A DNA stretch of 6,064 nucleotides from Actinomycetota bacterium (GCA_947381255.1 CANCUC010000054.1:1-6064), one strand, 5' to 3'; counted from the first letter of the stretch, positions 1 through 6,064 are shown. Notes: generated by a model from the sequence alone, not told the origin. Program-made: numbers and translations.

Positions 1-203
1 CCAACGGTGATTGAATCATCGGTGTAGGTAACAGGAAGACCTAGGCGACCAAGGATTGAGTCGTACTTAAGAAGGTGGGCAAGGGTGTGATTGTCAGTGA
101 GATCGTTGATTCCAACAATCTCAAAGTCCGCTCCTGCAAGAAGAGCTGCTCTGAAGAAGTTACGTCCGATACGTCCAAAACCATTAATTCCAACACGAAT
201 CAC
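1..203 (-). CDS. gap: Glyceraldehyde-3-phosphate dehydrogenase, type I, N-terminal part (cut by window edge)
   Basis: This is the first 67 codons of cytosolic GAPDH, which oxidises and phosphorylates glyceraldehyde-3-phosphate to 1,3-bisphosphoglycerate with NAD(P)+ in glycolysis and works in reverse in gluconeogenesis. Seen directly: the Rossmann dinucleotide-binding start VGINGFGRIGRN (residues 4-15), the acidic residue of IND (32-34) that normally contacts the adenosine ribose of NAD, and the family segment LLKYDSILGR (44-53). The catalytic cysteine lies beyond the window. The start is GTG at 203-201, chosen because it sits 7 bases after a good Shine-Dalgarno-like AAGGTGG and gives the usual N-terminus length; the ATG at 240 is out of frame. 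It is separated from whiA by 106 bases, so it probably has its own expression signals. In Actinobacteria pgk and tpiA usually follow, but that is not visible here. Confidence 0.96.
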   Translation of the reverse strand, partial: MIRVGINGFGRIGRNFFRAALLAGADFEIVGINDLTDNHTLAHLLKYDSILGRLGLPVTYTDDSITV

Positions 204-204
204 T

Positions 205-240
205 TTAATCCCACCTTCTGAAGAAATTTTGAATTGTCAT
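205..240 (-). CDS. Possible 11-codon leader ORF before gap
   Basis: An ATG at 240-238 opens an 11-codon frame, MTIQNFFRRWD, ending in TAA at 207-205, one base before the gap GTG. It runs through the gap Shine-Dalgarno site in another frame. It has no Shine-Dalgarno sequence of its own, so it would need leaderless translation or be chance. The placement of its stop next to the gap start would allow termination-reinitiation if it is translated. There is no protein family to recognise at this length. Confidence 0.15.
   Translation of the reverse strand: MTIQNFFRRWD
211..219 (-). promoter_or_regulatory. Ribosome binding site of gap
   Basis: On the minus strand this reads AGAAGGTGG, close to the AGAAAGGAGG complement of the 16S rRNA tail, and ends 7 bases before the GTG at 203. 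It decides the gap start. It is the only clear Shine-Dalgarno sequence in the window; the starts of uvrC, rapZ, yvcK and whiA lack one. Confidence 0.75.
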
Positions 241-260
241 AAACCAGTAAATTTGGTCTA
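240..260. repeat. Imperfect inverted repeat upstream of gap
   Basis: On the minus strand the arms are TAGACCA and TGGTTTA around a 7-base centre, AATTTAC. Six of seven arm positions are Watson-Crick pairs and the seventh is a G-T pair, so the RNA could fold into a 7-bp hairpin and the DNA could be a dyad operator. It ends 36 bases before the gap start codon. It has no T-run after it, so it does not look like a terminator. The repeat itself is certain; a function is inference. Confidence 0.4.
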
Positions 261-273
261 ACTCAGGAAACGA

Positions 274-289
274 ATCACCACATTGTGAT
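274..289. repeat. Short inverted repeat downstream of whiA
   Basis: ATCAC and GTGAT form 5-base arms around the 6-base centre CACATT (plus strand); an overlapping CACA-T-TGTG dyad shares the centre. It lies 21 bases past the whiA stop. It could be a weak hairpin at the end of the whiA message or part of an operator, but an arm this short can occur by chance. Confidence 0.22.
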
Positions 290-309
290 GGCAAAATCCT
301 ATCAGTAGC

Positions 310-1290
310 CTATTCAGCCAATAAATCTGGGCTAAGCCCCGCCTCTGTATCTGGGATGCCTAAATCGTGGGCACGCTTATCGGCCATCGCCAATAAGCGA
401 CGAATTCGACCTGCGATTGCATCCTTAGTCATGGGTGGGGATGCGAGTGAACCGAGCTCTTCTAGGCTCGCCTGTCCATAATTTATGCGTAATTCCCCGG
501 CCTCTTTGAGATGTCCGGGAATTTCTTCTCCCAAAATCTCGAGGGCTCTTGCAACTCGAGCTGCTGCTGCGACCGCCGCGCGCGCCGAACGTCTGAGATT
601 TGCATCATCAAAATTAGCCAAACGATTAGCGGTAGCCCTCACCTCTCGGCGCATTCTCCGCTCTTCCCAAGCCAAAACGCTCTCATGTGCACCGAGTCTT
701 GTGAGCAGCGCACCAATGGCATCACCATCCCGAATTACTACGCGATCTACGCTTCGAACTTCACGAGCCTTTGCAGCAATTCCCAACCTTCGGGCGGCGC
801 CAACAAGTGCGAGAGCAGCTTCCGGTCCAGGACAGGTAATTTCAAGCGCTGAAGATCTTCCAGGTTCTGTCAATGAACCATGCGCTAAGAATGCTCCGCG
901 CCATGCGGCCTCAGCATCACATATTCCCGATGAAACAACCTGTGGTGGCAATCCGCGAATAGGTCGAGCGTTTGCATCAATAAGTCCTGCTTGTCGCGCC
1001 AGAGCATCACCTTCGGAAACGACTCGAACTACGTATCGGCTTCCTTTACGAAGTCCGCTCGGAGAGAGCACGGAAAGTTCACTCTCATGTCCATATATTT
1101 CAGAGATATCTTTTCGCAGACGGCGTGCGGTTTGCGCGGTATCAAGCTCTACTTCAATAACAATTTTTCCGGATGCGATATGCAATCCCCCAGCAAATCT
1201 AAGAAGGGCCGAAACTTCAGCCTTCCGGCAACACGGTTTAGTGACGTTGAGTCGACTCAACTCATCCTTCACCGATGCTGTCATTGCCAT
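310..1290 (-). CDS. whiA: WhiA, DNA-binding regulator of cell division and development
   Basis: The 326-residue product matches the usual WhiA length and, from memory, the Streptomyces protein very closely. WhiA is a transcription factor that in Streptomyces works with WhiB to switch on sporulation septation genes; in non-sporulating Gram-positives it affects division and chromosome segregation. Seen: the N-terminal WhiA region with the conserved CCRKAEVSALLRFAGG (20-35), a LAGLIDADG homing-endonuclease-like domain around WRGAFLAHGSLTEPGRSS (130-147) in which the catalytic acidic residues of true endonucleases are absent, as is normal in WhiA, and a C-terminal helix-turn-helix region around ASLEELGSLA...TKDAIAGRIRRLL (274-300). 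The start is ATG at 1290, giving the MAMTASVKDE beginning typical of Actinobacteria; ATG at 1284 is the alternative. It starts 19 bases after yvcK and has no visible Shine-Dalgarno sequence, which suggests translation dependent on yvcK or a short internal leader. Confidence 0.97.
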   Translation of the reverse strand: MAMTASVKDELSRLNVTKPCCRKAEVSALLRFAGGLHIASGKIVIEVELDTAQTARRLRKDISEIYGHESELSVLSPSGLRKGSRYVVRVVSEGDALARQAGLIDANARPIRGLPPQVVSSGICDAEAAWRGAFLAHGSLTEPGRSSALEITCPGPEAALALVGAARRLGIAAKAREVRSVDRVVIRDGDAIGALLTRLGAHESVLAWEERRMRREVRATANRLANFDDANLRRSARAAVAAAARVARALEILGEEIPGHLKEAGELRINYGQASLEELGSLASPPMTKDAIAGRIRRLLAMADKRAHDLGIPDTEAGLSPDLLAE

Positions 1291-1309
1291 GCGGCAATCT
1301 AAGCAGGGT

Positions 1310-2239
1310 TCACTCGATAATGTGTGCGAAAACTGAACGAAGTTTCTTTACATCGTGGTGGTAACTGCCGGGCGATTGCGCGAGTGGTGCTATGACTAAC
1401 TCTCCACCCAAACCCTCAACCATTCCTTGAAGTTTGGAGTTCTTCTCTATCGCCGCGGGATCGACGATCGCGTAATCGATGCGCAGGTGCGGTGTATGCG
1501 CAAGAACAAATTCCAAATGATCTGCCGCGGATGAGCCTGCAAACTCATCAACAGAATCGGGTTCGGGAAGGTTAAGAACCATGATGCGCTTAGCGGGGGA
1601 ATTGACCACGGCGTTAGCCAGCTCGGGAAGTAAGAGATGAGGCATCACGCTTGAGAACCATGAACCAGGGCCAATGGTTATCCATTCTGCACTCGATAGC
1701 GCAGTAAGCACCTGCGGAGTGACCCGTGGAGTTTCTGGAATGAGGCGGAGCGATTCGATGCGACCCTTTGTTGTGGCAACTTGCACCTGACCTCGAACAA
1801 TTTTGCGACCAGATGCGGTACTAAACGTTCCTTCGATATCGAGTGGATCAAGTGACATCGGAAGAACCTGTCCGATGATGCGAAGCAGATTTCCTACCTG
1901 CTTAATACCTTCAACGGCATCCCCATCCATATCCCACAAAGCCATCATTAATAAATTACCGAGGGCGTGGCCATTTAATTCACTCGAGCCTGCAAATCTG
2001 TACTGCATCACATTTGCCCAGCCACGGCCCCAGTCATCATCACTACAGAGGGCGGCCAGAGCCATACGTAAATCTCCTGGAGGAAGTGAGCCGTACTCAC
2101 TTCGCAAGCGGCCGCTAGATCCGCCGTTATCGGCAACTGTGACTACAGCTGTGATGTCAGATGTAATTCCGCGCATAGCGGTGAGAGTCGCCGCCAATCC
2201 ATGTCCGCCACCGAGAGAAACTACCTTTGCTTCAGACAT
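1310..2239 (-). CDS. yvcK: YvcK/CofD-like gluconeogenesis factor, UDP-sugar-binding protein
   Basis: This 309-residue protein belongs to the YvcK branch of the CofD-like family. Bacillus YvcK is needed for growth on gluconeogenic carbon sources and normal cell shape; the mycobacterial homologue CuvA acts in carbon use and cell-wall growth, and the family binds UDP-sugars such as UDP-GlcNAc. Seen: glycine-rich GGGHGLAATL (10-19), DNGGSSGRLR (37-46), PPGDLRMALAAL (53-64), GHALGNLLM (90-98) and GPGSWFSSVMPHLL (190-203), all core motifs that form the nucleotide-sugar/phosphate pocket. There are no membrane segments or signal peptide. The start is ATG at 2239, three bases after the rapZ TAG; no Shine-Dalgarno sequence is within range, so coupling to rapZ is likely. 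Transfer of the phospholactyl group, the CofD reaction, is not expected because this is the YvcK subgroup. Confidence 0.95.
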   Translation of the reverse strand: MSEAKVVSLGGGHGLAATLTAMRGITSDITAVVTVADNGGSSGRLRSEYGSLPPGDLRMALAALCSDDDWGRGWANVMQYRFAGSSELNGHALGNLLMMALWDMDGDAVEGIKQVGNLLRIIGQVLPMSLDPLDIEGTFSTASGRKIVRGQVQVATTKGRIESLRLIPETPRVTPQVLTALSSAEWITIGPGSWFSSVMPHLLLPELANAVVNSPAKRIMVLNLPEPDSVDEFAGSSAADHLEFVLAHTPHLRIDYAIVDPAAIEKNSKLQGMVEGLGGELVIAPLAQSPGSYHHDVKKLRSVFAHIIE

Positions 2240-2242
2240 ATT

Positions 2243-3115
2243 CTAAAGTTCGCGTCCTAGATCTCTATGAATTGAAGTTGCTTCAATTCGTCGTTCACCA
2301 ATTACTCCGCGCTCATTAAACAATCGTGAAAGCTCTTCAGAGATTGCGACGCTGCGATGCTTTCCACCGGTACATCCAATTGCAAGCGTTAGGTACTTTC
2401 GACCTTCTGTAAAGAATCCCTCCGCCATTGTTTCAAAGAGAGATTGGTATTTGGCTAAGAAATCCTGAACATTCTGCGTGCTCAATACTCTCTCAGAGAC
2501 TGCCGCATCCAACCCAGTGAGCGGACGTAGCAGTGGATCCCAATGGGGGTTTGCAATAAAACGACAATCAACTACTAAATCTGCGTCGACTGGGATTCCA
2601 TATTTGTATCCGAAGGAGAGCACATTCACACGCAAATCCGCGGTTGAAGAGGTCGCAAATAACTCTGCAATCTTCTGCTCCAACTGATGAATGTTGAGTG
2701 CCGAGGAATCGATCAAGACATCAGAGACGGAACGAACTTCGCGAAGTCTCTCCCGCTCCTTAGAAATTCCCTCGACGATTCGATCGTTACCTTGCAATGG
2801 ATGCGGGCGACGAGTTGATTCAAAGCGTCGTACGAGAACATCGTCACTTGCATCTACAAAGAGAACTTGTCGCTCAACTCCTCGTTCTGCAATCTCACTT
2901 AAGGCGCTACTCAGAGTGCCAAAGAATTCTCGACCTCGAACATCGATAACGACCGCTATCCGCGAAGCGGTATTTGCAGCCATATCGCAGAGATTTGCTA
3001 AGAGCGCTGGGGGAAGGTTATCGACCACATACCAACCAAGGTCTTCCAGAGCGTGAGCAACGGTGGATCTACCCGCACCGCTCATTCCGGTGATAACAAC
3101 TACCTTGCCATTCAT
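2243..3115 (-). CDS. rapZ: RapZ/YvcJ family nucleotide-binding protein
   Basis: The 290-residue product is a RapZ (YvcJ) P-loop protein. In E. coli RapZ binds glucosamine-6-phosphate and directs RNase E to the GlmZ sRNA; Bacillus YvcJ hydrolyses nucleotides. Whether actinobacterial members act on RNA is not known to me. Seen: a Walker A-like GMSGAGRST (10-18) with Arg where most P-loops have Lys, WYVVDNLPPALL (28-39), DVRGREFF (58-65), RRPHPL (102-107), SFGYKYGIPVDADLVVDCRF (167-186) and GCTGGKHRSV (247-256). The last two lie in the C-terminal half that forms the ligand-binding domain in E. coli. I chose ATG at 3115 because it is 10 bases past the uvrC stop and places the P-loop at the usual distance. 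The frame stays open upstream inside uvrC, with GTG at 3142, ATG at 3184 and ATG at 3196 as less likely starts. Confidence 0.95.
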   Translation of the reverse strand: MNGKVVVITGMSGAGRSTVAHALEDLGWYVVDNLPPALLANLCDMAANTASRIAVVIDVRGREFFGTLSSALSEIAERGVERQVLFVDASDDVLVRRFESTRRPHPLQGNDRIVEGISKERERLREVRSVSDVLIDSSALNIHQLEQKIAELFATSSTADLRVNVLSFGYKYGIPVDADLVVDCRFIANPHWDPLLRPLTGLDAAVSERVLSTQNVQDFLAKYQSLFETMAEGFFTEGRKYLTLAIGCTGGKHRSVAISEELSRLFNERGVIGERRIEATSIHRDLGREL

Positions 3116-3125
3116 ACCAGCAAGT

Positions 3126-5039
3126 CTATCCGCGTATCTCACCTGTTCCCAGGTCGATGGAGGGGGCTGCTTCCTCTTGCTCATGGAGAGATTCATTAAT
3201 AATGAGGGCAATCTTCTCACCGATTCCCGGAACCGCAGCGATCTCCTCAAGTGATGCTTTACGAATCGCCCCCACCGAACCGAAGCGGTCCAAAAGGGCT
3301 TTTCTCCTCACCTCACCAAGAAGCGGAATCTCATCCAAGAGCGATTCCAGCATTACCGCCGAACGCTTAGATCTATGGAAGGTAATTGCGAATCGGTGCG
3401 CCTCATCACGCACTCGTTGCATCAGGTAGAGACCCTCGCTATGGCGAGGCAAGATAATCGGATCGCCGTTATTGGGAAGCCAGACCTCTTCCAACCTTTT
3501 TGCTAAACCCACCAGGGGAATATTCTCCAAACCTAAAGCTGCGAGTGCTTGGTAGGCGGCATTAACCTGAGGCGCACCTCCATCAACGACAATCAACTGT
3601 GGAGGGTAGGCGAATTTTGGCCTCGCTCCCCCTTGCATCTTGAGCTCTTGAACATCAACATCTCGCTCCGCCAAATATCGCTTCATCCTTCGAGTGAGAA
3701 CATGGTTCATAGCTCTGGTGTCATCAAAGCCAGCATCATCATCAATCGCAAATCTACGGTAATCAGATTTCTTTGGTTGCCCATCCTCGAAGACCACCAT
3801 GGATGCAACCATATGTTTGCCTTGAATATTCGAAATATCGAAACACTCAATTCGGAGTGGAAGCTCAAAGAGTCCTAGCGCCTCTTGAATCTCCTCCAGC
3901 GCTCGACCAACTACTGCAACATCATTTGAACGCTTACTCAGGTATTGGATAAGCGCTTGATTGGCGTTACGAGCCACAGTCCGCAACATTTCATATTTCT
4001 CGCCACGTTGTGGAACTGAGATCGAAACTTTATGGTTCGCAATCCCAGCCAACCATCCCGTAAGCGATTCAAGATCTGAGGGTTCTCTATCAACCAGAAT
4101 CTCGCTCGGAACCTTACTTTCAATGTAAATCTTGGCAAGAGCCGCCGAAATTACATCTTCACCTTCTAGCACATCTGAGAGATCAATAATCCATGCACGT
4201 GAGGCGATGATTCGTCCGGCCCTTATCGAGAAGAGTGAGGCGGCAGCATGAGTCACCTCTTCGTGAATCGCAACTAGATCGGCAGAGAAATTATTGTTGA
4301 GTGAGGTCTCAGTGAACTCCGTGGTCTTGCCAAGAGCTGTGAGTTGATCGCGTAATTTCGCAGCTAGCTCGAACTCTTCATTCTCGGCAGCTCGCTCCAT
4401 ATCCGCCTGAACTGACTCTGCAATATCTGTTGGGTTGCGATCAAGGTACGCCACCAGCTGCTTTGCCAGAGCGGTGTGTTCCTCTTCGGTAATCCAATCT
4501 ACACACGGCGCTGAACATTTGCCGATATCGCCTAAGAGACATTGTCGTTTTGTAGCCACGGCGCGATTGAAGTTTGATTGGGTACAGGCGCGAACTGGAA
4601 AGGAGCGTTGAAGAACTTCTACCGTTCCACGAAGTGCCCAGGTATTCGTAAAGGGTCCGAAGTAACGATTTCCCTTGACATGCTTCTGGCGCGAAACGAA
4701 GAGCCGTGGGTACTGTTCTGAAAGAGAGACTGCGAGGTAGGGATAAGTCTTGTCATCCTTAAATTGCACATTGAATTGTGGATTGAAGGATTTGATCCAG
4801 GTGAACTCTAGAGCCAGCGCCTCTATCTCTGTCCCGACAATCGTCCAGTCCACACGGACGGCGGTATGGACCATGCGATGAGTTTTGGTTGCCAAATTCG
4901 AACCAAAGTAGGAGTTCAAACGATTCTTGAGGTTCTTAGCCTTACCTACATAGATGACCCGATCGTCCTTATCGTAAAAGCGATATACACCTGGCTCGGT
5001 GGGAATATTGCTCGGACGATAATCCGCTGGATTAGACAC
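3126..5039 (-). CDS. uvrC: UvrC, excinuclease ABC subunit C
   Basis: This 637-residue protein is the dual-incision nuclease of nucleotide excision repair; it binds the UvrB-DNA pre-incision complex and cuts on both sides of the lesion. Domains seen in order: GIY-YIG nuclease (about 14-92; GVY at 17-19, YVG at 30-32, R40, metal-binding E78), four cysteines C152, C167, C175 and C179 spaced like the iron-sulfur ligands reported in E. coli UvrC, a UVR motif for UvrB contact (about 207-240), an RNase H-like nuclease with FDISN (D401), DD at 439-440, VVDGG (D486) and H548, and tandem helix-hairpin-helix motifs (about 570-617; VPGIG at 603-607). All active-site residues are present. The start is GTG at 5039, giving the actinobacterial-style MSNPADYRP beginning, two bases after the uvrA stop. 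A GGAAG lies 13 bases upstream, too far for a normal Shine-Dalgarno, so coupling to uvrA is likely. Confidence 0.98.
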   Translation of the reverse strand: MSNPADYRPSNIPTEPGVYRFYDKDDRVIYVGKAKNLKNRLNSYFGSNLATKTHRMVHTAVRVDWTIVGTEIEALALEFTWIKSFNPQFNVQFKDDKTYPYLAVSLSEQYPRLFVSRQKHVKGNRYFGPFTNTWALRGTVEVLQRSFPVRACTQSNFNRAVATKRQCLLGDIGKCSAPCVDWITEEEHTALAKQLVAYLDRNPTDIAESVQADMERAAENEEFELAAKLRDQLTALGKTTEFTETSLNNNFSADLVAIHEEVTHAAASLFSIRAGRIIASRAWIIDLSDVLEGEDVISAALAKIYIESKVPSEILVDREPSDLESLTGWLAGIANHKVSISVPQRGEKYEMLRTVARNANQALIQYLSKRSNDVAVVGRALEEIQEALGLFELPLRIECFDISNIQGKHMVASMVVFEDGQPKKSDYRRFAIDDDAGFDDTRAMNHVLTRRMKRYLAERDVDVQELKMQGGARPKFAYPPQLIVVDGGAPQVNAAYQALAALGLENIPLVGLAKRLEEVWLPNNGDPIILPRHSEGLYLMQRVRDEAHRFAITFHRSKRSAVMLESLLDEIPLLGEVRRKALLDRFGSVGAIRKASLEEIAAVPGIGEKIALIINESLHEQEEAAPSIDLGTGEIRG

Positions 5040-5041
5040 AG

Positions 5042-6064
5042 TTACTTGAGCACTTCCGCCAAGAATTTTCCGGTGTAACTCTTTGTGTTCTTTGAGACTA
5101 ACTCAGGAGTGCCCTCAGCAATCACAGTTCCGCCGCCAGCTCCACCTTCGGGACCCATGTCGATAACCCAATCGGCAGATTTAATGACATCAAGATTGTG
5201 CTCGATAACAATGACAGTGTTTCCTGAATCAACTAGACGGTTGAGAACCAAGAGCAATTTCCGGACATCTTCGAAGTGCAAGCCGGTTGTCGGTTCATCG
5301 AGGACGTAAATGGTTCGTCCCGTTGAGCGACGTTGTAACTCCGTTGCTAACTTCACGCGCTGTGCTTCTCCACCTGAAAGCGTCGGAGCAGATTGTCCGA
5401 GGCGAACATAGCCAAGACCAACATCATTAAGAGTCTTGAGATATCTAGCGATAGCAGGAACAGATTCAAAGAAGTGAGATGCCTCTTCGATCGGCATATC
5501 GAGTACCTGCGCGATGGTCTTACCTTTGTAATGCACCTCTAGTGTTTCGCGGTTATATCTCGCACCATGGCAGACCTCGCATGGAACATAGACATCTGGC
5601 AAGAAGTTCATCTCGATAGTGATAGTTCCATCGCCAGCGCAATTCTCGCAACGACCGCCCTTCACATTAAATGAGAAGCGTCCCTGCTGATAGCCGCGGA
5701 TCTTCGCTTCGGTGGTCTCGGCAAAGAGAGCGCGAATCTTGTCGAATACGCCGGTATAAGTTGCTGGATTAGAACGCGGAGTTCGACCAATCGGTGATTG
5801 ATCAACGTGAACAACTTTGTCAAGGTGATCAATTCCAGTAATCGTGCGATGGCGCCCTGGAACGATACGCGCACCATTGAGTTTATTAGCGAGCACTGAG
5901 TAAAGGACATCGTTGACGAGCGTTGATTTTCCAGATCCACTCACGCCTGTGACAGCAACGAACTGCCCCAATGGGAAGGTGACGTTGATGCTCTTGAGGT
6001 TATTCTCCTTCGCCTCTTTTACAACCAAGGTTCGCTTAGGGTCACTTGGACGACGACTCTCTGG
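5042..6064 (-). CDS. uvrA: UvrA, excinuclease ABC subunit A, C-terminal part (cut by window edge)
   Basis: These are the last 340 codons of the damage-sensing ATPase of nucleotide excision repair, which as a dimer finds lesions and loads UvrB. Numbering from the window edge: the second Walker A GVSGSGKST (40-48), the C-terminal zinc module with paired CxxC motifs (C139/C142 and C162/C165), ABC signature LSGGE (229-233), Walker B IYVLDEP (252-258) and the switch histidine of VIEHN (H289). A glycine-rich GPEGGAGGG follows, then a C-terminus ending AEVLK, typical of the family. The frame is open to the edge with no start in view; a TTG at 6028 is an internal leucine, as the preceding residues continue the UvrA linker. 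The first ATPase half and UvrB-binding region lie outside the window. It heads the same-strand chain into uvrC. Confidence 0.98.
   Translation of the reverse strand, partial: PESRRPSDPKRTLVVKEAKENNLKSINVTFPLGQFVAVTGVSGSGKSTLVNDVLYSVLANKLNGARIVPGRHRTITGIDHLDKVVHVDQSPIGRTPRSNPATYTGVFDKIRALFAETTEAKIRGYQQGRFSFNVKGGRCENCAGDGTITIEMNFLPDVYVPCEVCHGARYNRETLEVHYKGKTIAQVLDMPIEEASHFFESVPAIARYLKTLNDVGLGYVRLGQSAPTLSGGEAQRVKLATELQRRSTGRTIYVLDEPTTGLHFEDVRKLLLVLNRLVDSGNTVIVIEHNLDVIKSADWVIDMGPEGGAGGGTVIAEGTPELVSKNTKSYTGKFLAEVLK

Larger units (their letters stand above)
204..309 (-). promoter_or_regulatory. whiA-gap intergenic region, probable gap leader
   Basis: This 106-base, AT-richer stretch is the only non-coding region of any length. 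It follows the whiA stop and precedes the gap start. It holds a 7-base-arm inverted repeat (240-260), a weaker 5-base-arm inverted repeat (274-289), a possible 11-codon leader ORF (205-240) and the gap ribosome binding site. I could not find a convincing paired -35/-10 promoter. TAGGAT (minus strand, 301-296) resembles a -10 box but has no good -35 at proper spacing, and TTTACT (251-246) is a weaker candidate. No hairpin followed by a T-run is present, so there is no clear intrinsic terminator for whiA. A gap promoter here is inferred from position only. Confidence 0.45.

Noticed and set aside
124..184. Possible small RNA or riboswitch near the gap start.
   Set aside because: The bases are clean GAPDH codons with the Rossmann motif; no conserved riboswitch core or stable long-stem structure was seen.
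559..582. A GCTGCTGC/GCCGCG-rich run resembling a simple repeat.
   Set aside because: It encodes the alanine-rich helix of WhiA (about residues 237-244) that is also alanine-rich in Streptomyces WhiA; it is coding, not a repeat array.
485..1336. A 283-codon open frame on the plus strand, with two further plus-strand frames at 511-852 and 991-1302.
   Set aside because: They lie antisense to whiA, whose protein is unmistakable. The translations are Arg/Ser/Ala-rich with no recognisable motif, as expected for reverse-strand shadows.
1803..2246. A 147-codon plus-strand frame opposite yvcK.
   Set aside because: It is antisense to strongly conserved YvcK motifs, has no recognisable domain and is best explained as a shadow.
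2478..3429. Several plus-strand frames (2478-2687, 2691-3056, 3063-3254, 3157-3429) opposite rapZ and the end of uvrC.
   Set aside because: They are low-complexity shadows of conserved genes on the minus strand, with no ribosome binding sites of note.
3938..4138. A 66-codon minus-strand frame inside uvrC in a different reading frame, and similarly 5662-5940 inside uvrA.
   Set aside because: They are fully contained within conserved UvrC and UvrA coding sequence and have no recognisable family features.
5042..6028. Reading uvrA as a complete 328-residue gene starting at TTG 6028.
   Set aside because: The frame continues open to the window edge, the protein would begin in the linker just before the second Walker A, and UvrA is normally about 950 residues, so this is a fragment made by the window boundary.

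Overview
The window is an ordinary, tightly packed chromosomal segment from an actinobacterium. Every supported gene lies on the minus strand, so transcription runs from position 6064 towards position 1. In that order the genes are uvrA (C-terminal part only), uvrC, rapZ, yvcK, whiA and gap (N-terminal part only). This order is the well-known actinobacterial block seen in Streptomyces and Mycobacterium. The proteins look strongly actinobacterial: WhiA carries long stretches recalled as the same in Streptomyces WhiA, and RapZ has the lineage's GAGRST form of the Walker A motif. Base composition, however, is only about half G+C on the lines sampled by eye, far below Streptomyces. This suggests a small-genome, moderate-GC lineage such as freshwater Nanopelagicales (acI) or a similar streamlined actinobacterium; that placement is inference.

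Layout: 5042-6064 holds the second ATPase half of UvrA, cut by the window edge. 3126-5039 is complete uvrC, starting with GTG 2 bases after the uvrA stop. 2243-3115 is rapZ, starting 10 bases after the uvrC stop. 1310-2239 is yvcK, 3 bases after rapZ. 310-1290 is whiA, 19 bases after yvcK. 204-309 is the only real intergenic region, with two small inverted repeats, a possible 11-codon leader ORF and a good ribosome binding site. 1-203 is the start of glyceraldehyde-3-phosphate dehydrogenase.

How the genes work together: UvrA and UvrC belong to nucleotide excision repair (UvrB is not in view). RapZ, YvcK and WhiA form a widely conserved trio tied to amino-sugar/cell-envelope metabolism, carbon flux and cell division. 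gap begins the lower-glycolysis genes that commonly follow. The short spacings suggest one transcription unit from uvrA through whiA with translational coupling, while gap appears to have its own leader and translation signal.

I found no mobile element, CRISPR array, tRNA, rRNA, phage gene or defence system, and no sign of an undescribed system. The points most worth a second look are in the 106-base gap leader.
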